Shown: positions 49,372-60,943 of the stretch, piece by piece
How the letters are laid out: the number at the start of each line of letters is the position of its first letter
Numbering within the stretch: position 1 is the first letter of the stretch
Assembly (NCBI GenBank): GCA_029204225.1
Contig: CM055099.1
Coordinates: 56,641,512 to 56,703,511, forward strand
Length of the DNA stretch: 62,000 nt
DNA from: Diphasiastrum complanatum
Lineage: Eukaryota > Streptophyta > Lycopodiopsida > Lycopodiales > Lycopodiaceae
Reading direction: 5' to 3'
The notes under the pieces: model-generated
Told to the model about the DNA's origin: nothing
The model's database searches: none
Seen by the model: the letters and a program-made list of their open reading frames with translations, nothing else
Translations under genes and position numbers: made by a program

Positions 49372-50505
49372 ATGGAAAATTCTCATAAACCGTTATTATT
49401 TCCAAATGATAATCTGTATGACTACCTTGTAGAGATGTTCAAGTCGCCGACAAGACCGCTCGGTACAACTTTCTGCAGCCTCTAAGTCGCGTGCTCTACC
49501 ATACTCCATGTGAGCAGGATGAAAAGCAAAATCGATGTGAAACGACCTTTAAGAAAGAAGAAATACCTTTCTTAAGCCTCCGACCTCCAAATTCAGAGCA
49601 AGAACGTGAAACAAACGAAAATCGCAATGTTAGAACAAGTCCAAGCTGGACGAAGAACAACGGATCGGAGGAAAATATGGACATTACGCTTCAGATTGGA
49701 CTTCCCAGTCTAGGACATAAGAAGGTTCACCAACTTGAGGGAAACGTTCATGAAGCAATCGTTCCGGACTCTGCAAGTATCTTTGTCGGACGAGGAGAAA
49801 GGTTGCCTGAAGGCCATTACTGGATTCCTACTCCTGCTCAAATACTAGTCGGCCCAACACAGTTCGCATGCACGATTTGCAGTAAGACGTTCAATCGCTA
49901 TAACAATATGCAGGTAATTTTTATTGTTAAACAAGTTATAGATGAGATTTACTGATAGTTAGTTTCTGATTTGAGCTCTTCATGTAGAGTTTTCGCTTCT
50001 GCTTAAGGTTTTCACAGCCTCCTCATGAATATGAGGTTGATCCTGCCAAAATCTAATACAGTGCACATAATTGGTGCAGATGCACATGTGGGGACACGGA
50101 TCGCAATATAGAAGAGGCCCTGAATCATTACGAGGTACGCAACCTACATCTATGCTGAGGCTGCCATGCTACTGCTGTGCAGTTGGTTGTCGAAATAGCA
50201 TTGACCATCCACGATCGAAGCCACTGAAAGACTTCCGTACATTGCAAACCCACTACAAGCGAAAGCACGGCATGAAGTTATTTCCATGTCGCAAGTGTGG
50301 CAAGAGGTTTGCAGTCCGGGGGGACTGGCGCACACATGAAAAAAACTGTGGCAAACGCTGGTTTTGTAATTGTGGCTCCGACTTCAAACATAAACGCTCT
50401 CTCAAAGACCATATAAGAGCCTTCGGCTCTGGACATGTTGCGCATACTGCAGGGTCAGGAGATGAGGAGGATGCTCACAGCGAGGTTGATGCAGAGGATA
50501 TTTAA
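49372..50505 (+). CDS. WIP-domain C2H2 zinc-finger transcription factor
   Basis: Two clear exons join at 49913/50080 through GT-AG sites (CAG|GTAATT, TTGGTGCAG|ATG). The first ends with [29 protein letters not shown], then [15 protein letters not shown]; the second starts [20 protein letters not shown] and continues [80 protein letters not shown]. This is the complete, invariant WIP domain with four C2H2/C2HC fingers and the WIP tripeptide (W-I-P in YWIPTP). WIP proteins are nuclear regulators of tissue and cell fate in land plants. The stop is TAA at 50503-50505. The start is less clear: ATG 49372 opens [19 protein letters not shown] but that frame closes at about 49485; removing 49429-49478 (GTAGAG...CTGCAG, 50 bp) as a small intron restores the downstream frame and gives about 305 residues. 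Otherwise a frameshift exists or the ATG at 49677 is used. Only confident host gene in the window. Confidence 0.9.
49914..50079 (+). other. Intron of the WIP gene
   Basis: 166-bp intron with GTAATT donor and TTGGTGCAG acceptor, located inside the first zinc finger between Met-Gln and Met-His. As I recall, WIP genes of other plants have an intron at this place. Confidence 0.9.
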
Positions 50506-50639
50506 CTCAACTGGCCAAAGGTCGTCGTCGTTGATACATAAATCATTGATAAAATGTCGAACCATTACTCAGAAATGTTCAATCCGTACTAGATGCCTCT
50601 ATGTTCGTAATGCAGTATCTTGCCAAAACGTAATCTCCG
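50506..50639. other. 3' flank of the WIP gene
   Basis: Presumed 3' untranslated region. No AATAAA is visible; CATAAATCATTGATAAAATG near 50537 could serve. Confidence 0.4.
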
Positions 50640-51325
50640 CCAGAGTTCCCTCTATACTTCTATCTTGCCAGAATTCTAAATTTCATCAAGAGAGTTTGCA
50701 CAGCTGTCGGGTATGACTCAATACTATATTAAATACGTTTTGAGTAGTAGAATCTGAGTTATTCAGCCGCAAAGGTTTTTAATAGTTGGTTGAAACTGAA
50801 ATATGCAACAAGTTGCACACGATCCTAAGCAGCTGTATTCTTAAATGTAACCTAGAGGACGAAGTTGATGCCTTATCGAATATCCATCGGTGTACCCGAG
50901 TTATCACTATCACTATAACATCTTCATGCCATGGCTTGCTTTCTATTGATTCCTTCACCAGTATGGTTACTATTTTCAGTTTTGGCAGAGACTGATGTTT
51001 TCTTTGCTTTATAAATCTTTCACAATTTTATTTCATTCAAAAAGATGTAGTTTTTGCTAATTACTGTTCTCATTAGGTTGTTCATGCTCACCTTTAGAGA
51101 CGACACATTTACTTCTTCAACATCAAAATTTGTCAGCTTTGAGATGATTTTCTTGTAGCTTGTTATACTAAGTTGTGTATAAATTGCTCTGACGAAAAAG
51201 GTGGATTTACAATGGATATACAGTTCTGTTCGTGCAGGATCTGCATTTTAAAACACCACAACAGGCTGAAGAAGCCAAATCTTACACTTTCGGCAATTTT
51301 TTGTATTTACGGAGTGCATATCCCA
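50640..51325. repeat. Tandem unit 1 downstream of the WIP gene
   Basis: About 690 bp alignable in order with 51326-52045. Shared blocks are TTCTAAATTTCATCAAG/TTTTAAATTTCATCATG, ATTCAGCCGCAAAGGT/ATTCAGCTGCAAAGGT, CATGGCTTGCTTT, CTTTTGGCAGARACTG-like, TCACAATTTT, TGATTTTCTTG and AAAAGGTGGATT, ending with GTGCATATCCCA. No coding potential. Confidence 0.75.
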
Positions 51326-52045
51326 GGGTAGATACTAGAAATTGTCACGACATAATATTGCTAGCATTTTAAATTTCATCATGAAAGTTTTCAAAGCTTT
51401 GAAAATATGACTCGATACCAGATATAAGAAGTATGTTGATGTGTAGGCGATCTGCTATTCAGCTGCAAAGGTGCTGCAATGGTTCTATATAGTAATTGAT
51501 TACTGTTAGATGACAGCAAGTTGAATTGACATCCTATACAGCTGCATTATGTCACTGTAATAGAGCACGAACATATCTCAATGAATGTACATCAATAGAC
51601 CCAGCCTCAGCCAGGATAATACTATATCCCTATGACTTGTAAGCTGTAAGAAACTGGATCTCATGGCATGGCTTGCTTTAAGGTCCTATTTTCTTAGGAA
51701 CTGTAGATTAATTCCTCTTTTGGCAGAAACTGCAGACCTTTCCTTTTATTAACGGTTCATTCACAATTTTGTTCCATTTGAATTCATGCAATTTTTTGCT
51801 GATTGTTTTCCTACAAGGCACGTGGGTCTTCTCCGAGACTCGTTTACAATGCACATCTGTCAGCTAATTTGAGCTGATTTTCTTGCAGCAACTAAATTTG
51901 TTGTAATGGAAAAGGTGGATTCATCCAAAATTTTGTGACCTATGTTAAATAACTAGCGTATACAATTTAGGCACAACAGTACGAAGACAGATCCACGTTT
52001 CTATAAAATTCTGTCTCCACGAAGTGCATATCTCACCGTAGAGTC
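51326..52045. repeat. Tandem unit 2 downstream of the WIP gene
   Basis: Diverged second copy of 50640-51325, in the same orientation, ending with GTGCATATCTCACCGTAGA. Identity is moderate with many small gaps, so the duplication is old. Not related to any retroelement I recognise here. Confidence 0.75.
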
Positions 52046-55000
52046 TAGACAGTACAAATAAGCCAAGTAGCTCTGACAGTGAAGTAGATTGCTTGCTAAC
52101 GTCCTCTCATAAGTGGCTATGCAAGCGGAAGGTCGTTTCCGTCGATTAAAGAAACTTGGAAAGGACTTATTAGGGACGGCGTTACTAATTTAGCTGATTT
52201 CATCATTTCACGTGTTAAGTACGTTTTGACTGAAACGTGCATTTTCTGTGAGACCAAAGAGTTCTCTCGCAAAATTTTCGAAACAACGGACAGGTGCTTA
52301 TATGCTCTTGCTCATTAGTGCAGGTAGGGTGCATAAGAGAATAATTTTTGTTGATACCATGACCTATTAAACAGTCTACCAGTGTTTTGACTTTTGACCT
52401 TAGATGTACATGCAGCTTAGAGAAGGTGAACGGTCGAACTTGCCCGTTCCGTTACAGGAATGGCGCACCAGATAGCAGTGCTATGCCATGCCGTTTACAT
52501 CATCTTTTTAAGAAAGATACAACGATATCTTACAACATGGTCAGGTGTTTTGGTTAGGGCTGATCATATCAAGAAATCATGCTATCTATCAGTGAATCTT
52601 CGCAACACAATCACATTTCTCTTCTATCTTCTCACCCTGAGCTTCAAGGTCAGCAGAAACGAGTCCTCACCCCAGATTCTCACTAAATAGTAATCGAGCA
52701 TTGTAGTTACAACAAAAAATAAGTGCAGCACCTTGAAAGTCTTAAGATTTGTCGAACTTAGTTGCCTTGTACTATATTATTTGAGAATCTGTATTTTACT
52801 TTGTTAAAAGGTAATTACGGAATGATGAAATCAATCACTTGAAGTTGCAATGCATCCAGTTTTGCATATCCGTTGCACAATCTTAAGTGAGCTCTTCAAA
52901 AGATAGTGATATAATGATTGCCACAGAATTTCATTGATCTTCGTTTGTGCACCAAGGAATTCCATTTGGTTAATTTATGAGCTACATAGATTAAATTTCA
53001 GAGCGTAGATATATTCTGTGATTTGTGAGAAATGCTTAATTTGTCACTTAATGGAAGAGTTATTATATTGGAATTCTCAAGAAAACTGTCATGTCACCTT
53101 TCGTCTAGTAAAGAATGCTTCTCCAACGTTCATATCGTTCAAAAAGCATAATCGTTTCACAAAGGGCCATGATATTTGAACTTGCTTCCACGTATTACCA
53201 TACTAGATAGGAAACGAAATTCAAAGGGAACTAGGACCTTATAAACCCAATGCTCACCTCGCTGTAATTTGTAAATCTCAATCCCTAGAACAAATTCAGT
53301 ATTTCTATCATGACTACGAGACTAATTGTTAAGACGAGTTGTTAACTTTCCAAGTTACACTCGGTAAAGTAATTGCAAAGACCTACACTATTTATTTCAC
53401 GACACGAATTGAAAAAGTATTTCACACTTATCATGGATGATGGTACCACATAAATCGAGATCGTCGAGAATGTGACGGTATCCATAATCTACTTTCCAGT
53501 CGTAAAACTTTTGAGTTTGACCTGCGTGACTTTCTCTTCATCGCAGTCTGAACTTCGAATTGCAGATCCTATTGTTCTCAACAGTCTTTTCATCTCCGGT
53601 GAAATCGTTCCGGCAAGTGACGTATGCTGCTATATACAACAGCTATGACCACTCCAAGTCGCAATTTTAATGTGAGTCGTGACAGCTGCGAATATATTAG
53701 TAATAAGATGAGAATGTCATTAGAAGCAGGTAACAATCATCTCGCCATTCAGTATTCTATTGAAGTTATCACATTACGAATCGCACTAGAGAATAGAATA
53801 GTAAACTCTGATTTTGAATAAGCAATCAAAACTTCAGGGTTTTTCCCTATTCTTCTCATAATTTCCACAAGCAGAGGAGCATTAGCACTGGTGTTGTTCG
53901 GTTCCTTAATTCAGTCTTCTCTCAAGTTTCACTTTTCGTTCTATAAAGGATGGTCGGAAACTTCCCCAAGTTATTGAAAATGCATGGTCAATGTAATAAC
54001 GGTTCAACGCGTTAGAACTTAAATTTACCTCTGTAACGGGAACAATGTTCGGCATTCTTGTAGACAAAGATGTCTGGATCAACATTAAATAGTTTCGCAT
54101 GACCCCACACCTGAGAGAATGAAAGAGTATGCATATAAATGCGATTCACCGTCATCTTTTTTCTCATTTCGGTAATTACGTATAATAGGCTACAGCTATG
54201 GTAGCTTTGCAGACTTTTGGTTTTTCTATTCAAAGCTTATGAGTTGCTTGTTGGGACCTAGCTGTAGTTTGCGTACCACAGTCCACATAAAGATCCACGA
54301 GTTGAGTGAATTCCAAGATAAGTTGTCTGCTGAGGCCCGCTCAGATCTTTTGTGAATTATCGAAATAAGTATGAATATGAATTTAAGAAGTTCAAATCAG
54401 TAATAAATTCCTCCTCTACCCCTAAACACTGGCCAATGGCCATGCGTGTCTGGAGGAAATTTCGTTCTCCTATTAATCTGAAAAATGAAATCAGTTCCGT
54501 ATTGTAACAAATTTCAAAACCTTTCCTTCTCTTTGAAAGTGAAACTTGAAGCAAATTTTCTAATCATCAGATTACCACAACCTCCACGCTCTTGGTAGTC
54601 TGATTGAACGTGAGCGTATCTTTGAAATAAATTATCCAGCTAAACAAGGGAATCGCGATGCTTTGCAAACCTATTTCTAGAATCAAATCTTAGGCTTAAA
54701 CTAGATCTAGTCTATATTATATAAATTTCAAAATCAACAATCTACAACAGGATGCGGCATGCCGGTGGAGCTGTTTGACTTGATTCTTAATGTGAATCCG
54801 ACAGGGCTCATGTTGACATTCGAGTCTGGAAGTCATAAAAATTGGCACCCCGGGTCCCGACCTCCACTGTTCCTTAGGCACGCCCGTTGACGGTTGGGCC
54901 CATGATCTGCAGCGGAGCGTACCTTGGAAATCTGATGAGACTGCAGCTGCGGGGACCCGCCACACGGTGTTGCTTTTTTCTGTGAAAAGACTTGTGACGA

Positions 55001-56221
55001 TCCTGATGAGCGTTTGTGGTCCAATCTTGCTTCGGCGTATATAGTGGATAGTGATCAACTTATGACATCAAATATTGTCGCAGAAAGCAGTAACTACTAA
55101 CTGGTCATTTTCTACAGCCATATTGTCTCTCAAAAATGTGGCTTGATCAGGGGTTGAGATTTTCATTCCTTCTTCACCCGAACTTTGGCTTCATGCGCCA
55201 TCTACAGTTTTGGTTGTAATTTGTTGAATGTATGTATATCTATTTTGATGTCTTTGAATAAACCCAAATACTGCAGCAAAAATGCATGTACATCTATTTT
55301 GGTGACATGGGCAAGTATGACAAGGTAAGGAAAAAATCTAATACTATTATATTTAAAAACCTATTCTTGTACTTTTATGTATGGGGGAATGGTCTTTTTA
55401 GTGACCTTTGCACTCCGTAAAGATGTAAAGATACGGAAAAGCCATAATTGAATGGTTGTTGAATCGGGTGTACACGTCTCTAGGAAGACTTTCGTCCAAG
55501 AATAAAATAGTCTTGGCATCTTACATTACGGCAGAAAATATTTCATTGGCCCATAGATTTGGACTTTTTATGAGGTGTAGTGTGTTTCCCCAAATTTTTT
55601 ACAGACATCTTATGAGTTGTAAATTGTTTTTTAAAGCTCTACGCACTTCAATATATGCACTTCAATATTTCCTAATGTGTCGCATATCGCTTTGCAAATG
55701 ATAATACACTTTATGTCTCATTTTGCGGTTCTTTTCCACAAAACAAATAACGCAAAAAGCTCAAAGCATATTAAGTAGATGAATGAATTTCTTTGCATGA
55801 TTTAATCCACTCAAACATATGAATTAAAATGCCAACATGATTCTTTACTTCTTAGTTTTGATTCAATATAAAATAATTTCTTTCCCCACTACAAGGTTTC
55901 AGGCTTTGTTTAGATCAAAGAGACTAAACAAAGAAAGACATAATTTAAATTCACTAACACTTGATGTGGTCTAGTTGGATATGTGCGTTACTACTATGTC
56001 CTTGACATTGTAGGCTCGAGTCTTGGTCGATGTAAAATATGGGTAATTCCAAGTCTCAATGCTCCAATCTGCCAGTTGGCCTTGGCTTGAGGTGGACCAG
56101 TGACCATACTACCCTCACATAGTGAATTGGTGGCAATGTTTATGCATTCGATTTGCCTCTTTAGTCACATTTGCACTATCAATCTTCAGTATTTAGTTTC
56201 CACCGATCATCCTTCATGCTC

Positions 56222-56226
<5 letters not shown>
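52046..56226. other. No recognisable gene
   Basis: About 4.2 kb without domain-bearing frames, LTR ends or long repeats that I can see. A GC-richer patch at 54830-54980 yields minus-strand frames of 113 and 63 codons (for example SRLECQHEPCRIHIKNQ) with no known domain; I do not call a gene. Unrecognised exons or regulatory elements are possible. Confidence 0.45.

Positions 56227-56281
<55 letters not shown>
56227..56281. repeat. (AT)27 microsatellite
   Basis: Perfect AT dinucleotide run of about 54 bp. Confidence 0.98.
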
Positions 56282-56282
<1 letters not shown>

Positions 56283-57110
56283 GCTATTTTAGATTAAAAA
56301 TGGAAATCGAAATTCCATTATTTTTTAAATTCTACTTGGAAGAAAAATGGAATTGAATTTTCAAAATTTACATTCCTGCATTTTATGGGAATCCATAATA
56401 TGCCACGATCCATGATGTGGAATAATATTGTATGCATACTATACATAATGTAGCTAGTGCTTTCAACATGAGATGAAAAAAGTACGGTTAGATGACTAAT
56501 TCATGAATGCAATATTTAACATCTATATATTAAATGTTGATAACAATTATAGTGGCGATGTTGTCATCCATATAGTCATTGTGGACTTTGTCCTCCATTC
56601 TTGGTAAAGTTAATTTTCCACAACTGATGAGTTGGTGCATTGTGCTTGAGTTGGGCTTGCCCACCCATGTTCGATTCTTTGTGATCCACAAATTGATAAT
56701 ACTAAGAAGCACTGTTAGTAGAATTTGAAAACAAATTGTTATTGCACCTATCATTGACATTTAGGGAATCAATCTCCTAGCCAGGCCTAATTAGGATGTA
56801 CACACTCTACATTATGATTCCACTGCAAATTAATTGTGTATTACAAAAGAAGTTGGCAATTATGGGTAGTATTTTATTGATCAGTTCTATTCTATGACTA
56901 TCATTTTATATTGAGTTTGGTCTCATGTCCATCTAATTTAGTGAATAATGTAATAAATGTGTATAATTGAATTTGATTATCATGTAATGGTCATGATATT
57001 GATTTGTTTAGTAAAGAGATTTTCATAGTATCATATTACAATGATATGTAATCTATGAATATGAATTTTCATGAAGCTATGCATTTTGAAGCAATAACTT
57101 TTGTACAACA
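56282..57110. other. No recognisable gene
   Basis: AT-rich unique sequence between two microsatellites; no frames of interest. Confidence 0.5.
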
Positions 57111-57232
<122 letters not shown>

Positions 57233-57385
57233 CATGATAGTAAGAAGACATAAATCTTACTTGACTCTCCAAAAACTGAATCCTTTGCATTGAAAATGTA
57301 TTTCCATAATTTTTCAATCTTTCACAATATCCTAATAAACCATTATGCCCATATAACTAGCTGAGTTATTGAGGAGAAGACAAGA

Positions 57386-58076
57386 TGTTTTAGGGTAATA
57401 GTATTAAAAATTCACAATTCTAGCTTGACTAGTTTTGGTCATATGACTTGTAAATAGTTAGACGGTCATGATGTGGCTTGTCACACGTGCCAAATAGGAT
57501 AGGATTCCATTCATAAGGATGTTCTCAAGTTGACCTTAGTGCTAGAACCTTTGGAATGAGTCCAAATCATGCTTAGATACAAGAGAGAAAAAGTAGGAGC
57601 TATTTTTGGTAGTTTTTACATTGTTGAGGGATCTCCAAGATTCCAACCCTAACTTGGTAGGAATGAAAGATCCACCAAAATTAGCATTAGGGATAGGTTT
57701 AGGGCTACTCCCCAAAACCGTGATGGATCATGTATATATAGGTGATGATATCTCACCAAAATCAATCAAGCAATTTCATGTTTTTTCTCTCATAATGGTG
57801 CAATTGCTCTCTATGTTCACAATTGTTTGAGTACTTGTGATTACTAATGATTATAGGATTGAATGTAGGCCTGGTGTACAGTACTCAGACTGTGGGAGGC
57901 CGTACTTTCACACGTGTGAAGCCTTCTTCAAGGATTTGGGCCATTTAGTGAGGTTCAAGCATAGATTTTTGATGGATTTTGATGGTTCAACTTGTGCTAA
58001 TCTTATGAAATCATAATCTATTGTTTCCCTCATCATTTCAAGTGTTTTAGGATCCTTATTTGCTGTAATTTTTACA
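57386..58076 (+). repeat. Copia-I 5' LTR (left end tentative)
   Basis: The right end is fixed by TTTTTACA followed by a primer-binding site. TATA box TGTATATATAGGTG at 57731, and TTTCACACGTGTGAA at 57906-57920 about 175 bp downstream of it. I place the left end at TGTTTTAGGG (57386) by the TG rule only; the 3' LTR lies beyond the window. Confidence 0.6.
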
Positions 58077-58089
58077 TGGTATCAGGGCC
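58077..58089 (+). promoter_or_regulatory. Copia-I primer-binding site
   Basis: TGGTATCAGGGCC, one base different from the initiator-Met tRNA complement TGGTATCAGAGCC found in copia-A and G, directly after the LTR end CA. Confidence 0.88.
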
Positions 58090-58840
58090 TAAAGGCTGAA
58101 ATGAGCTAAATCCTTGGTTTTCATTCAATTTGATCACAATTTTTGATCTAAATCTTGTGTAGATTGGATCTTAGCATCTAGTATTGATTCTAGAACTCAA
58201 AGTGAGTCAAATACATTGGAGATTGGTGTTGTGTGACTTCATTTGCAGGTGTTTAGGTGTCTAAAACCAGAGGCAAAGTTGAATTCAATTCACATTACCA
58301 AGATAGCAAGTTTTGCTTGCTCCAAGCATTAATTTCTAAGCGAGTTTTGGAGGTGATTTCATAGAGAAGGCTTTCTAGCATTCAAGGAGAGGGAAGATCA
58401 GAGTTTTGGGGAATCTTCAAGGCTGTTCTAAGGTGTAGTAGGCACCTCCTAAAGTGATTTAGGTTCAGTCCAACCATTGCTTGACTTATGCACCAAATTA
58501 GATCAATTTTTCATCAATTTTGATCATTTTTTGCTTGTGATTGGATAGTAGATTGTGTTGCATCCTCATTAAGTTCCATTTAAATCTTTTACAAGTGATT
58601 TTGGAAGTATATTAGGTTGCTGAAATTCAATCTTGATCAGATCATTTGGAAGCTTTAATGTTCTTTATAGAAAGAGGGGCAATTCTACTAGTATTGTCTA
58701 CTTCAATCAAGCAAGTGCATTGTTTCTAGTATTCTATGATTTGATTTTGTTAGAGATCATTCTTAGATCTTTATAGGAAGTCTATTACTGATCTTTTCAG
58801 GTCCCTAAGAAGTGGGATAAGTTAGACCTTCTTTTTACAA
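58090..58840 (+). other. Copia-I leader and lost gag start
   Basis: No coding frame. By comparison with copia-A and copia-F the first 80 or so codons of gag should be near the end of this stretch but are not legible, so the start of gag is deleted or decayed. Confidence 0.6.
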
Positions 58841-60181
58841 ATGAATGCTGCAAATGAACTCTTAGGAGAGGTAGGAGATTGCACTTCGGCTCAAGATGCT
58901 TGGGAGACTTTGCAAAAGGTCTATGAATCCAAGAACCAAACTAGGATGTTAGCTTTGAAGAATCAAATCTATAGAAGCTATCAAAAGAAAGGAGAGAGTG
59001 CACATACTTTTTTCTTAAGAGTGAAGAAATTGAACAAAGAACTAGCCTTCATAGTTGATCCTATCAAGGATGAAGAGCTTGTTCAACTCATATTGAATGG
59101 ATTAAGCTTTGAATTTGACAATTTGGTTCAGGGATATGCAATTATGGGTAAGCTACCCATACTTGAAGAGCTCCAAGGCACACTCATGGCCGAGGAGTCA
59201 AGAAGGAGCCAAATGCAAGAGAGGATGGATAGACTTTCCATCCAAGGTGGAGATGACCAAGCTCTCTTCACCAAAAAAAAAGGGAAGTAAAAAGGCAAAG
59301 GATCAACATTAAAGAAGGCTTCAACAAAGCTTGAGGATCAAGAAGGACCCTCAAAGGCATCTCCATCAACCACCAAAGTCAAGAAGGACAAATCCAAGGT
59401 GAAGTGCTACTATTGTAGCAAGATGGGGCATTATGCCTCGGAATGCTTCAAGAGGAAGCAAGATCAAAGCCAAGCCAACATGAGCAACGAGGAGGAGGAG
59501 GAGAGTTCACATGAGGACTCTCTCATGATGTCCATATTTTCTTTAGCAAGCTTCAAAGGAGAAGATCCTTGGTGGATCGATTCGGGTGCTAGTTCACACA
59601 TGACTAGCAAAAGGGAGTTTTTCTCTTCTCTCTTATCTTATGATGGACCTATAAAATCTATCTTTACAACAAATGATGAAGCTTGTAAGATTGAAGGAGT
59701 TTGTAGCATTCCCCTTTGCTTAGGATCTTCCAAAAAGATCAACATAGAAGGTGTTTTGTGCATTCCTACAATAACAAAGAATCTACTAAGTGTTGGCCAA
59801 ATGGTAGACAATGGTTTCAATGTTGATTTTGCTTCAAATGAATGTTTCATCAAGAAGAGAGATAAGATAGTGGCTAAGGGCACTAGACTTGGCAAACTTT
59901 ATAAGTTGGATGCATTTGTGGATATTAATGTTGTCATGTTGCCCGAGAAGAGCAAGATATCTACCTTCACTTTATGGCACAAAAGACTTGGACATGTCAA
60001 CTCGGGTTCCATGGAGGCTATGATCAAGAAGGAGTATGCTTTAGGCCTACCAAGGTCTATTGGGAAGGAAGACAAGATTTTTTTAGTCTGTGCTTTATTT
60101 AAGGCACATAAGAAGGTGTTTCCTAACTCCATCACAAAGTCATCTCATCCTCTTGAACACATACACTCGGATGTGCATATT
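58841..60181 (+). pseudogene. Copia-I gag, protease and integrase start
   Basis: One frame with a single TAA at 59288-59290. Gag: NELLGEVGDCTSAQDAWETL, LALKNQIYRSYQKKGESAHT, LVQLILNGLSFEFDNLVQGY. Zinc knuckle CYYCSKMGHYASEC near 59405 is complete (CCHC). Protease DPWWIDSGASSHMTSKREFF near 59570, then TKNLLSVGQMVDNGFNVDF. Integrase zinc-binding region LWHKRLGHVNSGSMEAMIKK; the first Cys of its pair has become LVCALF (Cys-Ala retained, the other changed). It ends at HSDVHI (60181), the first catalytic Asp of integrase, where a G element is inserted. Gag N-terminus is missing. Confidence 0.92.
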
Positions 60182-60930
60182 TGTGAAAAATGCAAAAATA
60201 AGCTTGAAGGAGGCCAAAAATCTTGTATATAGATAAACACACATGTGTGGAGCCTGTTCCCACTTGTGAAAATAGTGTACTTGTCATGTACCATAATCAT
60301 ATAGGTTGTACATATGATTTAATTCAAGTTCTAGTGACTAACATACCATGTGTAGAGGATTGCTCACATGTGTGGAATAAGTTGAAGTAGACGAATTTTT
60401 ACTTCTAGAAGATTTTCAAGTAGATCTCCATATAGAAGGAAAATAGACCAAAAGTGCTCAAAATAGAAGGTTTTGTCCAAGTGTCAGTTTTGCATGATGA
60501 ATCAGCACATGACAAAGCACCTTCACACATGTGGGATCAGAGGGATGATCATACCACGAGCTCCCACTTATTGTATATATAGAGCCACATTTGGCCATAA
60601 TCAGTGTGAGACACCAATCTTGGTTTTGGAAGCAATTTTGAGTGATTCTCTCCATTTGTCTACATTTGTTTTGATTGTTTTGAGGTTCTATCAATGTGTA
60701 CTTGATTTTCAGGTTGGAGTCCGTACTCAGAGAGTTTTTTCACACGTGTGAAACCAGAAAGTACATTTACCTTCAATTAATGATTGTTCTTGTTAGGATT
60801 TTGTGTCTAGAATTGATCTAGATTGATCTTAATCTGAAGTAGATTGATAGATCAATTAATCTGACAACCAATCCCTCTTGAGGATCAGATTAGGATCCAC
60901 TCTTGGTCCTTTTTGTACTTTTTTTGCACA
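60182..60930 (+). repeat. G element 5' LTR
   Basis: 749 bp from TGTGAAAAATGCAAAAATAAG to TTTTTTTGCACA, followed directly by a primer-binding site. TATA box TTGTATATATAGAGCC at 60571. Four palindrome-like words: CACACATGTGTGG (60238), CTCACATGTGTGG (60364), CACACATGTGGG (60524) and TTTTTTCACACGTGTGAAACC (60733-60753), the last about 165 bp after the TATA box. The left flank is ATATT (60177-60181); the right flank is outside the window. Confidence 0.92.
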
Positions 60931-60943
60931 TGGTATCAGAGCC
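60931..60943 (+). promoter_or_regulatory. G element primer-binding site (initiator Met tRNA)
   Basis: TGGTATCAGAGCC immediately after the LTR, identical to that of copia-A. Confidence 0.95.

Noticed and set aside
54717-55058. Minus-strand frames of 113 and 63 codons in a GC-richer patch
   Set aside because: They overlap each other in different frames, show no domain, splice signals or homology I can recognise; GC-rich patches keep frames open by chance.
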